Shown here piece after piece: positions 7,647-16,151 of a DNA stretch of 64,000 bases (positions are counted from its first letter, which is position 1; each line of letters opens with the position of its first letter). A model generated the notes under the pieces. The model made no database searches and was not told the DNA's origin. It saw nothing but the letters and a program-made list of their open reading frames with translations. A program made the translations under genes and the position numbers. This stretch comes from an uncultured Bacteroidales bacterium. GTDB lineage: Bacteria > Bacteroidota > Bacteroidia > Bacteroidales > Bacteroidaceae. The DNA is taken from positions 1 through 64,000 of the forward strand of contig CADCDP010000002.1 of the NCBI GenBank assembly GCA_902800305.1. Direction: 5' to 3'.

Positions 7647-9431
7647 TTATTTCAGCGAGTCGAACTTGGCGTTCTTCTCGATGGTCCAGTCTTTGCGTGT
7701 GGAGAGTTCGCAGTTTTTGCCGACGAACATCTTGGCGGCTTGCTTGTCGCCCTTGAGCTGCCAGTCGAGCCATGCCAAAGCTACCACCGTAAACTCGCCT
7801 CCATGAGGTTCGCGGTATGTGCCGCCATGACCTACGGGGAAGTTGGTGGCACAGGCTGGCACGTGGTCGATGCGGTGGAAGTCGTCCATGCCGTTCTCGT
7901 ATGCGATGTCGGTCTTACCACCTAAGAGGTAGAGGATGGGGGTGTGAATCTCCTTCAGCTTCGACTTGGGGGGCATAGGCATACCACCCACGGCTTGGGA
8001 GGCGTTCTGCTGGTTGAAGAGACCGCTGTTGCAAATCATCAGCGACTTGATGCGCTTGTCTGCACAGTTGAAGAGGGTCTGCAATCCTCCGCAGGACATA
8101 CCCGCTACGCAAATGTTCTTGATGTCAATCTTTTGGTAGTAGGGCGAGGCAGGGTCGGCATTCTGCTTGATAATCCAGTCGATAGACTCTATCTGCTGTT
8201 CGGCTCTCGACATGGGGCCTTTGTACCAGTCATCGGTCATGGGTATCTCGCCAGTGGCCAGCACGATGTAGCCATGGGAGGCGATTTCGTTGAGGAAGTT
8301 CATGTGCTCGAAAGGAGAATTGGCACAAGCTCCATTACCCCACACCAGCACGGGCAGCGGCTTCTTGGCACTGAACGCGGAGAGGTCTTGGGGCACGAAG
8401 AGGGTGTGTTCGGGCAAGGTTGCTTCTTCCTTCAAGATGGCCTTGTAGGCTCCTGTGCCACCTTCCTCGATGATGCGCGACCGTCCACCTCTTGCGGCGT
8501 TAAGGAAGTTGACCATCTTCTGAAGGTTTTCCTCGCTGTACATACCCATGCCGTGTCCTCCTTCGGGAACGAAGGTGGCTTCGGTCTTGACACCTGCGGC
8601 TTGCAACTGCTCGAAGAACTTCTTGCCTTGGCAACATGGAACCACGTTGTCTTTCTCGCCATGGAAGATGATGACGGGTGGGTCGTTCTTGTCGATGTAG
8701 CTTGTGGCACTGAGGCTGAGGTACTTGTCAGGCTCTTGGGAAAGCTTGGAGTTGAGCAGCACGTCCTCGGGGCTGTTGTCGCCCATGGTTATATGGTCAC
8801 CACAATCCATGGCGGTGAGGTCGATAGGACCCGACCAGTCGCAAGCAGCATTGACGGCACTGCTCTCGTTGGTGAAGTTGCCTAAAGAGCCTTCGAGGTC
8901 GATGTCCACCGTGCCGACTTTCGTCTGCTTGGTGCCGCTGGTGGTGGCAGCGGTCGAGGCGAGGTGTCCACCAGAAGAGAAGCCAGAGGTGGCGATGAAG
9001 GATGGGTCGAACTTGTACTTCTTGGCCTCACCACGCACAAAGCGGATGACGGCACGGATGTCATGTATTTGGGCTGGCCACTTGGCATCTGTGCTGGAAC
9101 GGTGGTTGGGGCATACGACGGCATAGCCAGCATCGAGCAACGCCTTGACGATGGTGCCGAGGTCGGCGGCTCCTTTGCCGTTGTTGTTGAACCATGCGCT
9201 GCCATAGATGTGGATGACGACGGGATAGCTCTCCTGTTCCTGCTTCGGCAAGTAGATGTCGCAGGTGTGGTAGCCTTGGGTGTCGCCCGCATAGTTCACG
9301 TCTTTCCATTGTTGACTGGTCTCCAATTTAACTTCGGGCATCTGGAAGCCTCCGAAGCCTCCCTGTGGAGGTTGTGCCATAGCCACGAAGGCCATACATG
9401 GCAGGATAAAAGATAAAAGTGTCTTTTTCAT
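7647..9431 (-). CDS. Secreted tandem alpha/beta-hydrolase (two esterase domains)
   Basis: A 594-residue protein with a signal peptide (MKKTLLSFILPCMAF, cleaved near AMAQ) and two alpha/beta-hydrolase domains. Domain 1 (about 35-310) has an oxyanion-type HIYGSAW segment, the serine elbow GFSSGG near residue 151 and a late GGHGMGM histidine motif. Domain 2 (about 320-594) has LVWGNGACANSP, the elbow GMSCGG near residue 444 and VGHGGTYREPHGG. Domain 1 resembles BD-FAE/acetyl-esterase lipases; domain 2 resembles secreted dienelactone-hydrolase-like enzymes. Both keep Ser and His, so both may be active, perhaps removing acetyl or feruloyl groups from hemicellulose or pectin. An in-frame ATG 21 bp upstream (9452) would only add KLKNLN before the signal. 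It lies directly upstream of the DUF1593 gene. Confidence 0.85.
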   Translation of the reverse strand: MKKTLLSFILPCMAFVAMAQPPQGGFGGFQMPEVKLETSQQWKDVNYAGDTQGYHTCDIYLPKQEQESYPVVIHIYGSAWFNNNGKGAADLGTIVKALLDAGYAVVCPNHRSSTDAKWPAQIHDIRAVIRFVRGEAKKYKFDPSFIATSGFSSGGHLASTAATTSGTKQTKVGTVDIDLEGSLGNFTNESSAVNAACDWSGPIDLTAMDCGDHITMGDNSPEDVLLNSKLSQEPDKYLSLSATSYIDKNDPPVIIFHGEKDNVVPCCQGKKFFEQLQAAGVKTEATFVPEGGHGMGMYSEENLQKMVNFLNAARGGRSRIIEEGGTGAYKAILKEEATLPEHTLFVPQDLSAFSAKKPLPVLVWGNGACANSPFEHMNFLNEIASHGYIVLATGEIPMTDDWYKGPMSRAEQQIESIDWIIKQNADPASPYYQKIDIKNICVAGMSCGGLQTLFNCADKRIKSLMICNSGLFNQQNASQAVGGMPMPPKSKLKEIHTPILYLLGGKTDIAYENGMDDFHRIDHVPACATNFPVGHGGTYREPHGGEFTVVALAWLDWQLKGDKQAAKMFVGKNCELSTRKDWTIEKNAKFDSLK

Positions 9432-9448
9432 ATTTAAGTTTTTAAGTT

Positions 9449-9489
9449 TCATGCGGTAGTAAATTTTTCACTTTTCATTTTTCACTTTT
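9449..9489. repeat. Short dispersed spacer repeat (ctaccgc / ttttcacttttc), copy 1
   Basis: The spacer between two esterase genes reads gcggtagtaaatttttcac followed by ttttcatttttcacttttc. The reverse complement recurs at about 34473-34503 (gtgaaaaatttgctaccgc), after another gene. Similar tttttcacttttc runs occur before several other genes in the window. Confidence 0.55.
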
Positions 9490-10978
9490 CAGGCATAATC
9501 GGTTCGCCCATCTCAGACGCTTCGGCATCCTTGTCGTCGAGTTTGAAGAGCATGAACTGAGGTTTTTCGGATGTGCAGGGTTGCCAGCCTAAGCCTTCGC
9601 CCTCGGCACCGTTCGGGTCGCTATACTTGGCGAAGTTTGTCCAAGCCGTGAGCATCTTCTCGCTCAAATCCCAGTCGCCCTGTGTCCATGGTCGCCAACA
9701 GTGTTTCAGGCTCTTGAAGACAAACCAGAGGTCGCTGCTGTGGAAGGCTCCCTTTAGGCGGTCGGTAATCTCGGGGTGCTTTCCGTCATCGGGCAATGGA
9801 CGGGCAAACTCGTATGCCCATGCCTTGGCTCCCTGACTTTCACGCACTTTGCAGAACTCGGCGATGCCTGGAGCCATCGAACCCATGTCGTTCAGCGTGT
9901 AACCTATCATGTAGGGCACATCGGCTATGCTGCCTTCACGGGTGGCCTCGTCGAACGACTTCAGCGAAACGTAGCCATCGATGATGGGCCGCTGCATGAG
10001 GAAGACATCGTCCTTGGTGACCATGTTGTAGAGCTGTCCGACGGTGTACATGATTTCCGTCGATGCAGCACGAAGCTTTTGGAGGTCGGTAAGTCCTGCC
10101 CAATCCATCACCTTCTTGGTCTCAGCCTCGCTCTCGGCCAAGGTCGGATTGTAGGTGAAGAATCGGTTCATCGGTGTGGCGGGCTTGGCCTCTTCACCCT
10201 CCTTGGCTGGGACGTTGATGCCACCACCGCTCATGATGACCGCCTTGTGGAACAAGCCACGTGCCAACGGACTCTCGCAGAGGGTGCGCACACTGCCAGC
10301 TCCAGCACTCTGTCCGAAGATAGTCACATTGTCGGGGTCGCCACCAAACTGGGCGATGTTAGCCTTGATCCACTTCAGTGACTGAATCTGGTCGAGGATG
10401 CCGTAGTTGCCACTGACGTGGTTGGGACTCTCTGCCGACAATTCGGGATAAGTCATAAAGCCAAAGATGCCCAGACGGTAGTTGATGGTGACGAGTACGA
10501 CATCCTTTGATGCCCACTCTTGTCCGTCGAACTCGGGTTCCGTGCCCCAGCCTTCGCGATAGCCGCCTCCATGAATCCAAAGAGCCACAGGCAGCTTCTT
10601 ATCTACCTGTCCAGGAGCCTTGGTATAGACATTCAGATAGAGGCAATCCTCGCTGTAGGGAGCCTCGTCGCCATAGCCCCACTCCGAGGCATAGAAGCCT
10701 GGATAGTGGACAGCTTGATAGCCAGGATGGCCAAACCTGTCGCAGATGCGTACAGAGTCCCAAGCTACGACGGGCTGTGGCTCCTTCCAACGCAAGTCAC
10801 CAATAGGAGGTGCTGCGTAAGGGATGCCTTTATAGACGAACACACCAGGATTGTCAGCCCGAACACCTTGAATCTGACCGCCTTCGACGGTCAACACGGG
10901 ATTCTCCGCTTCCTTCTCGTTGGAAGCGCAGCCCAACATCAATGCCATGAGTGGCACGAGGAAAAATAGTTTCTTCAT
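9482..10978 (-). CDS. Type B carboxylesterase lipoprotein
   Basis: A 498-residue lipoprotein (signal MKKLFFLVPLMALMLGCAS, lipobox MLGC) of the carboxylesterase/para-nitrobenzyl esterase family. Visible motifs are GIPYAAPPIGDLRWKEP, the family signature SEDCLYLNVYTKA, the oxyanion IHGGGYREG and the nucleophile serine in FGQSAGAGS (about residue 222). The length matches the family. It probably removes acyl groups from plant cell-wall oligosaccharides in the periplasm. The start codon overlaps the stop of the upstream GH3 gene by 4 bp, which implies translational coupling and a shared substrate pathway. Confidence 0.88.
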   Translation of the reverse strand: MKKLFFLVPLMALMLGCASNEKEAENPVLTVEGGQIQGVRADNPGVFVYKGIPYAAPPIGDLRWKEPQPVVAWDSVRICDRFGHPGYQAVHYPGFYASEWGYGDEAPYSEDCLYLNVYTKAPGQVDKKLPVALWIHGGGYREGWGTEPEFDGQEWASKDVVLVTINYRLGIFGFMTYPELSAESPNHVSGNYGILDQIQSLKWIKANIAQFGGDPDNVTIFGQSAGAGSVRTLCESPLARGLFHKAVIMSGGGINVPAKEGEEAKPATPMNRFFTYNPTLAESEAETKKVMDWAGLTDLQKLRAASTEIMYTVGQLYNMVTKDDVFLMQRPIIDGYVSLKSFDEATREGSIADVPYMIGYTLNDMGSMAPGIAEFCKVRESQGAKAWAYEFARPLPDDGKHPEITDRLKGAFHSSDLWFVFKSLKHCWRPWTQGDWDLSEKMLTAWTNFAKYSDPNGAEGEGLGWQPCTSEKPQFMLFKLDDKDAEASEMGEPIMPEK

Positions 10979-13314
10979 AAGGTTGATATATTAGAAAAAT
11001 AGTATTCACGGAGTGGCTTGCTGACAGGTTCGCCCTTCAGGGTGATTTCCTGCTGCAAACGGATGTCTTCCGATGAGGCTCCCACCTTGATGAGGAAGGT
11101 GCCAGGACGAATGTTCCACTGACGCTGTCCCTCATGGCTGTAGTAGCCGAACTGCTCGGTGTAGAGATTGACTTTCACGGTTTTGGCCTCTCCTGGCTGG
11201 AGGGCCACACGGGCAAAGCCTTGTAGCTGGATGGGACGAATCTGCTGGTCGCCCGTCGTGGGAGAGAGATAGATTTGGGCGATCTCGTCGGCTGCCACCT
11301 GTCCCGTGTTCTTCACCTCGAAGGTGAGTGTGATGGACTTGTCGGTCGTCGCGGCTTCGTAGGGCATTTGGATGTGGCTGTATTCAAACGTCGTATAACT
11401 CAACCCATAGCCGAAAGGCCATTGAACCTGTGGGTCTTTTTCTTCGGAATAGTTATAGCACAGAGGCTTATAGACTTCCGTTTTGGGATAGCTGACGGAG
11501 AGTTTAGCGGATGGCGACACCTTCCCATAGAGGATGTCGGCCACGGCATTGCCACCTTCTTCGCCTGGATACCAAGCCTGAACGACGGCGGCACAACGTT
11601 CGGCGAGGCCTGAAATGACCTGTGCCCGACCGCCAAAGAGCACCAGCACCACGGGTTTGCCTGTGGCGAGCAGTTCCTCCACATACTGCTCCTGCTTGCC
11701 TGGCAGACGGAGTCCCTTTCGGTCGCGGTTCTCGCCACACAGCATCACGTTCTCACCCATAGCCGCCACAATCACGTCGCACTGACGCGCCATGTCGAGG
11801 GCCTCGGCCTTGTTGACCATTTCGCCAGCATCCACTTTGCGGTGCAGAATCTCGTATTCCCAAGCACGTTCGTCACCTCCCACGGAATACTTCGTCTCGA
11901 TGTCTTCCGTCCAGTCACAACCACGGGAGTATAGGATGTTGACACCCTCTGGCTTGCGGTCTTCCATACCCTCCAGCAACTTCACGATGTGGGGATGCTC
12001 CAAGTCTTCGGTTATCTTCTTCCAGAAATACGCCATGGCAGGGAAGGAATAGTCGCCGCACATCGCCCACATGGAGTTGGCATTAGGCCCTGTCACAAGG
12101 ATGTTCTTAGCCTCCTTCAATGGCAGGATGCCGTCGTTCTCCAGCAGTACCACCGACTGCGTGGCGATGTCGTAGGCGGTTTGTCGCTCTTCGGGTGTGT
12201 CCAGCACGATGTTCTCTTGGCTGTACAGATATGGATTGGGGCCGAAGAGACCTGCACGGAATTTCTGACGCAGCACATTCTTCACGGCACGTTCCAGCGT
12301 CTCAGGCTTCACAAGTCCTTGGCCGATGGCCTCTTGCAGATATTGGTAGTTGGCACCATAAGGGAAATCCACATCGTTGCCACCGTTGATGGCTGCAGCG
12401 GCTTTCTCTACTTCCCCTTTAAGACCAGGCAGTTGGTCGATGGCCGTATAGTCGCTCACCACCATGCCATCGAAGCCCACATAGTCACGCAGGATGTCTT
12501 GCAGAATCTCGCTGTTCGCCACACAGTTGGTGCCATGAACAGCATGGTAGCCAGGCATGACAGCCTTGCTTCCTGCCAAGCGAATCATCGTCTCGTGGGG
12601 CAACAAAATCTCTTCCATCAGCTCTTTCTCGTCGGCATCGCCACCGCCACCGTAGCCGAGGTAGTGTTTCGAACAGGCAGCCACGCCCTTCTTGAGGTCG
12701 CCTTGCTGCAATCCTTTCACGAAGGCCGTTCCCATCACCGCCGAGAGATAACCATCCTCGCCATACGACTCTTCCAATCGGTTGAAACTGGGTGTGCGAC
12801 ACACATCGACCATCGGCGACAGCGACAGCACACCACCCATCTTGCGCATCAGGATGCCCGTCTGCAACGTCTTCAGTTCGGCCAATTCGGGGTTGAACGA
12901 ACAAGCTTGACCTATCTGCTGCGGATAGATGGTGGCACCACGGGTATTGACTCCCGACAGCACCTCCTCGTGGAAGAGGGCAGGGATGCCGTTGGGCGTG
13001 TGGTGCATCAGCCAATCCTGCACAGCCGCCACACGGTCGCGCAGCACATTCGGCTCCGTGGGCTTCTGGCTGGCATACTGAGAGAAGTGGCCAATGCCAT
13101 TGGGAATCAGTTCACTGCATTTCGTCGTGTCCAACTGTCCCTGTTCGTCGAAGAGGTCGTCCATATACATGCTTCTGAGTTGGGCGATACGTTCCTCTTG
13201 CGACATCTTGCTGTAAAGTTCATCTACTTGTTGTTCCATGTCTGTGGCATTACACCCTGCTAAGAGTGCGGTGATACCTACGATTGCCATTCCTTTCAAA
13301 GTTTTTATCTGCAT
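10975..13314 (-). CDS. GH3 beta-glycosidase lipoprotein
   Basis: A 779-residue GH3 enzyme, the usual length for BglX/beta-xylosidase types. A lipoprotein signal (MQIKTLKGMAIVGITALLAGC) puts it in the periplasm. The N-terminal (beta/alpha)8 domain shows RLEESYGEDGYL, KHYLGYGGG and the nucleophile Asp in VVSDYTAI (about residue 286). The C-terminal alpha/beta sandwich and fibronectin-III-like domain are visible (WPFGYGLSYTTFEYS; EVKNTGQVAADEIAQIYLSP). It should release terminal beta-linked sugars (glucose, xylose or galactose) from oligosaccharides; specificity cannot be read from sequence alone. An ATG 21 bp upstream (13335) would only extend the signal. It overlaps the next gene, a carboxylesterase, by 4 bp. 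Confidence 0.9.
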   Translation of the reverse strand: MQIKTLKGMAIVGITALLAGCNATDMEQQVDELYSKMSQEERIAQLRSMYMDDLFDEQGQLDTTKCSELIPNGIGHFSQYASQKPTEPNVLRDRVAAVQDWLMHHTPNGIPALFHEEVLSGVNTRGATIYPQQIGQACSFNPELAELKTLQTGILMRKMGGVLSLSPMVDVCRTPSFNRLEESYGEDGYLSAVMGTAFVKGLQQGDLKKGVAACSKHYLGYGGGGDADEKELMEEILLPHETMIRLAGSKAVMPGYHAVHGTNCVANSEILQDILRDYVGFDGMVVSDYTAIDQLPGLKGEVEKAAAAINGGNDVDFPYGANYQYLQEAIGQGLVKPETLERAVKNVLRQKFRAGLFGPNPYLYSQENIVLDTPEERQTAYDIATQSVVLLENDGILPLKEAKNILVTGPNANSMWAMCGDYSFPAMAYFWKKITEDLEHPHIVKLLEGMEDRKPEGVNILYSRGCDWTEDIETKYSVGGDERAWEYEILHRKVDAGEMVNKAEALDMARQCDVIVAAMGENVMLCGENRDRKGLRLPGKQEQYVEELLATGKPVVLVLFGGRAQVISGLAERCAAVVQAWYPGEEGGNAVADILYGKVSPSAKLSVSYPKTEVYKPLCYNYSEEKDPQVQWPFGYGLSYTTFEYSHIQMPYEAATTDKSITLTFEVKNTGQVAADEIAQIYLSPTTGDQQIRPIQLQGFARVALQPGEAKTVKVNLYTEQFGYYSHEGQRQWNIRPGTFLIKVGASSEDIRLQQEITLKGEPVSKPLREYYFSNISTL

Positions 13315-13404
13315 ATTATTCTGTGTGATGTTCAAATTTTTTAAGTCAAAGAATTAAAAGAATTTTGAGAGCTATGCAGGGTGTTTAGAATTCGCCTCTG
13401 GCGC

Positions 13405-13465
13405 TGAGAATTTTAAGACCTTACGGCCTGTTCTCCAACACCGCGTCAGCTTCTTTTAATTCTCA
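13405..13465 (-). repeat. Dispersed intergenic repeat R1, diverged copy 2
   Basis: The plus strand reads gaccttacggcctgttctcc then aacaccgcgtcagcttc, which aligns with the inverted copy at 15807-15896 (gaccatgcggcttgtttcc, aacatcgcgttagcctc) with scattered substitutions. The flanks (ctgagaattttaaga / ttttaattctcag) form an inverted repeat of their own. It fills the 282-bp gap between the GH3 and CE1-like genes. Confidence 0.6.
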
Positions 13466-13596
13466 GCCGCTTGCGGAATTCTTTTTCCTTGCCGCATGGT
13501 TCTTTTTATTTTTTAAATTCTATGACTTTTAAAAACTTTAATTACTTAACTAAAAGAAGTGAAACATCTGAAACTTAAATTGTTCACTTTTCATTT

Positions 13597-15414
13597 TTAC
13601 CTTTTCCCTTCACTTTGGCTGAGCACCGCTTCCAAAGCCTTCCGACGCTCTTCCCAAGTCTTGTAGTCGTCAGCACGCAAGACTTTGGCTCCTTTGACGG
13701 AACCCGTCGTCAGGATGCAGGGCTTGCAACGCTTCTGAGCAATGAGCAGGTCGGCGATGGCATCGGCTCCACCCACCTTGAACCAGCTTTCCATCGTGTC
13801 GTTCTTGCCTGGCAGAAGCTGGATGGAGATGGGCTTGTTTTTCCCGACTTGGGCAGGAATGTAGGTAGCCACACCCTTGTTGAGGTCGTATGCCACCGTT
13901 CCATGCGCCACCTCGGCACCCATCATCGCAAAGTGGTAGGCACTGGCAGGGTGCTGGCAGATGCTGGGTTTGAAGCCTTGGGAAGGTGCTAAGTACATAT
14001 TCTGGGGGTCAGCCACAGGCGTGCCATCCACCGTATAATAATAGGTGAAGGTGTCGTGGATGTGCTCCTTGACTTCCACCTGCCAGATGCCATCATCGTC
14101 GCGCTCCATGATGAGCGATTCGGCGAACGGCTCTGCCACCAGCGACACCTTGCTGGCATCGGGAGCCTTGAAGCGGAACACGATGCCATCGGTCTTATAC
14201 TCAGGCGAGATGATGGGCTTGGGGAAGAGTCGAGCCATCACCCCAGCCGTAAACTGTGGTTCCTCACCTGTGGCAGCGAGTGCTGGCTGGGCATTCTTCA
14301 TGGCTTCCTCGGCGGCTTGTGGACGGAAGAGCAAGGGCAACGTCTTGGAGAGGAAGTACTTGGCATTCATCCACGTATGCCCAAACTTGTCGTGGGTGTA
14401 TTCCTTCACGGAGCGGATGCCCTTCTTGTCGAGAAACTCCATGTAGTCGCGGGCATTGCCATAAAGGAAGTCGTCGGTGCCCACTCCCAACCAGAACAGA
14501 TGAATCTTGGCGTTCGTCTCGGCAGCGTTATCATAGACATTGGGGATGTCGGTGGAGGTGAAAGAGCTGTAGCTGCACAGATAGGAGAACTTGTCGAGAT
14601 GGCGTAACCCGTTGGAAAGTCCTTGGTTACCTCCACGTGAGAAGCCGCCGATGGCACGGTGGTCGGCATCGTTGATAGTGCGGTAATGTTGCTCCACGTA
14701 GGGCATCAGGTCTTCCGTCAGGTCAAGACTGAACACGTCCCTTCCGAACTGTGTCTGGGGTTGATTGGTAGCTGGGCTACCCACAAGTAGCTTATAAGGA
14801 TTTCCGTAGGGCAGCACCACTATCATCTCTTCCGCCTTCCCCTCTGCCAACAGATTGTCGAGAATGTAGTTCACGCGTCCCACCTTGTAATAGACTTCCT
14901 CCGTGTCGGTCGTTCCGCTGATGAGGTAAAACACTGGATATTTTTTCTGAGGGTTCTCCCGATAACGAGGTGGCAGATACACCACGGCTTGGTTGGTGGC
15001 ACCCAGACTTTGGGAATAGTAGTGGATGTACTCCATCGTGCCATGCGGAACGGGACGGATGTCGTGGGGCAAAGCACCTTGGGGATTGGGAATCTCCAGC
15101 AAGCTGTTCTTGAAGCCCTCGTTGGGGAAATACTGATTGTTCTCCGCATCCATCACACTCACTCCATCGACGATGAAGCAATAGGGGTACATATCGGGAG
15201 CGGCAGGTCCCAATGTGACCGTCCACATCCCCGTCTGTGCATCTCGCTTCATGGGGTTGCGTCCAGCAAACTGCACATCCACCAGCACCTCCTTGGCTTG
15301 GTCGTTCTTATACTGAAAAGTCACGGTTCCATCCTGATGACAAACCGTCTGAGGTTGGGCAGCGGCCAGAGCTGTCCACCCCCAATACATGGATAGTAAG
15401 ATTGTCTTCTTCAT
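13597..15414 (-). CDS. CE1-like esterase with degenerate second esterase copy
   Basis: A 605-residue secreted protein (signal MKKTILLSMYWGWTALAAAQ). Order: E-set/CBM48-like domain (about 20-100), CE1/feruloyl-esterase-like alpha/beta-hydrolase (about 105-350) with serine elbow GGFSRGG near residue 259 and HDKFGHTWMNAK carrying the likely His, then a second E-set domain (IVFRFKAPDASKVSLVAEP, about 405-490). The C-terminal stretch is a shortened copy of the first part of the esterase: HGTVAYDLNKGVATYIPAQ matches HGTMEYIHYYSQ, and ESWFKVGGADAIADLLIAQ matches EVYYKVGRVNYILDNLLAE, but it stops before any Ser-His. So the gene holds a duplicated E-set plus esterase unit whose second enzyme has decayed or been reduced to a binding role. 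Starts at 15447 or 15420 are less likely because a -7 element overlaps 15445-15452. Confidence 0.85.
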   Translation of the reverse strand: MKKTILLSMYWGWTALAAAQPQTVCHQDGTVTFQYKNDQAKEVLVDVQFAGRNPMKRDAQTGMWTVTLGPAAPDMYPYCFIVDGVSVMDAENNQYFPNEGFKNSLLEIPNPQGALPHDIRPVPHGTMEYIHYYSQSLGATNQAVVYLPPRYRENPQKKYPVFYLISGTTDTEEVYYKVGRVNYILDNLLAEGKAEEMIVVLPYGNPYKLLVGSPATNQPQTQFGRDVFSLDLTEDLMPYVEQHYRTINDADHRAIGGFSRGGNQGLSNGLRHLDKFSYLCSYSSFTSTDIPNVYDNAAETNAKIHLFWLGVGTDDFLYGNARDYMEFLDKKGIRSVKEYTHDKFGHTWMNAKYFLSKTLPLLFRPQAAEEAMKNAQPALAATGEEPQFTAGVMARLFPKPIISPEYKTDGIVFRFKAPDASKVSLVAEPFAESLIMERDDDGIWQVEVKEHIHDTFTYYYTVDGTPVADPQNMYLAPSQGFKPSICQHPASAYHFAMMGAEVAHGTVAYDLNKGVATYIPAQVGKNKPISIQLLPGKNDTMESWFKVGGADAIADLLIAQKRCKPCILTTGSVKGAKVLRADDYKTWEERRKALEAVLSQSEGKR

Positions 15415-15444
15415 GTTCATTTCGCAGGTCATGGTTTTGTGTTG

Positions 15445-15452
15445 CAAAATTA
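15445..15452 (-). promoter_or_regulatory. -7 promoter element (TAATTTTG) of the CE1-like gene
   Basis: Minus-strand TAATTTTG matches the Bacteroidota -7 consensus and lies 30 bp before the ATG at 15414, which fixes the short start. Confidence 0.55.
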
Positions 15453-15539
15453 CGAAAGAAACCCCACTTCTTTTTCGCCTAATGTATCAAAAACTATCAT
15501 ATTTGTAAAGTTTACTCAACTTTCGGGAGTATCTTTTTC

Positions 15540-15780
15540 ACCACAAAGAAAACAGAAAGCACGGAGATGTACGGAGAATTATTTTTTCTTTTGAAAAGGA
15601 GAATACATGAGAAACCTAAAGGTTTTTCACAGAGCCATTCGGCGAAGAAGGTCGCGCAGCCTCTCTGCGTAAGTCTGCGTAAGAGCCTTTAGGCTCCTCT
15701 GACCATCTCCACCTGATATGCAAAAAGTGTTCCTCTGTGTTCCTTTGTGCTCTTGTGAAAACTCTGTGTTGAAAAGAATT
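15540..15780. repeat. Composite repeat with cacagag-type words and small palindromes
   Basis: It contains ttcctctgtgttcctttgtg, actctgtg, cacaaagaaaacagaaag, a repeated ctgcgtaagt word, and the palindromic words aacctaaaggttt and gagcctttaggctc. Such cacagag/ctctgtg-rich intergenic elements recur in many bacterial genomes; I cannot say how many copies this genome has. Confidence 0.5.
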
Positions 15781-15806
15781 CAGCAACTTCCGAAACTTTA
15801 CCAACT

Positions 15807-15896
15807 TTGAAGTTTAACGACCATGCGGCTTGTTTCCTAACATCGCGTTAGCCTCTTTAAACTCTAAACTGTAACCTTTAACCTTTACCTTTAACC
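15807..15896 (-). repeat. Dispersed intergenic repeat R1, copy 3 (inverted)
   Basis: The reverse complement reads gaggctaacgcgatgttagg then aaacaagccgcatggtc, nearly identical in the core to the copies at 5609-5700 and 62112-62214. It lies about 250 bp beyond the stop codon of the AAA ATPase gene. Confidence 0.8.
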
Positions 15897-15981
15897 GTCC
15901 TCACACCAGTACCCCGCAGTCCTCACTTCAGTACCCCAGAATGAGTACTCCGGTCCCCCCTCGTTAGTACTCAAGTCCTCC

Positions 15982-16029
15982 TTCGGCAGGATTGCAGTCC
16001 TAACGAAGGAGGACTGCAATCCTGCCGAA
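15982..16029. repeat. Perfect 20-bp inverted repeat with 8-nt loop
   Basis: The arm ttcggcaggattgcagtcct (15982-16001) is perfectly complementary to 16010-16029, with loop aacgaagg. A second, overlapping pairing is possible (agtcctccttcg with cgaaggaggact), so two mutually exclusive hairpins compete. It lies 3' of the AAA ATPase operon (stop at 16152) but lacks a tight T-tract, so terminator function is only possible. Confidence 0.9.
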
Positions 16030-16151
16030 CAAAGACTTTAGTGATGACGAACGAACACTAAAGTACTCACTAAGAAGCATTTAAGAGGAAGCGTAGTTTA
16101 ACGCTTATGGTTGACTACTTTCAGCCTTATTTATAAGTAGGGTTGACTCAG

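Larger units (their letters stand above)
15415..16151. other. 737-bp non-coding region rich in repeats and hairpins
   Basis: No credible gene is present. From left to right it holds the -7 element of the CE1-like gene, a composite repeat full of ctctgtg/cacagag and ctgcgtaag words (about 15540-15780), a copy of repeat R1 (15807-15896), a run of agtac/agtcct words, a perfect 20-bp hairpin (15982-16029) and a second 9-bp one (16035-16064). It separates the polysaccharide cluster from the accessory island. Confidence 0.75.

Noticed and set aside
11989..13263. Plus-strand 424-codon frame opposite GH3
   Set aside because: Antisense to a clearly conserved GH3 enzyme; no independent evidence.
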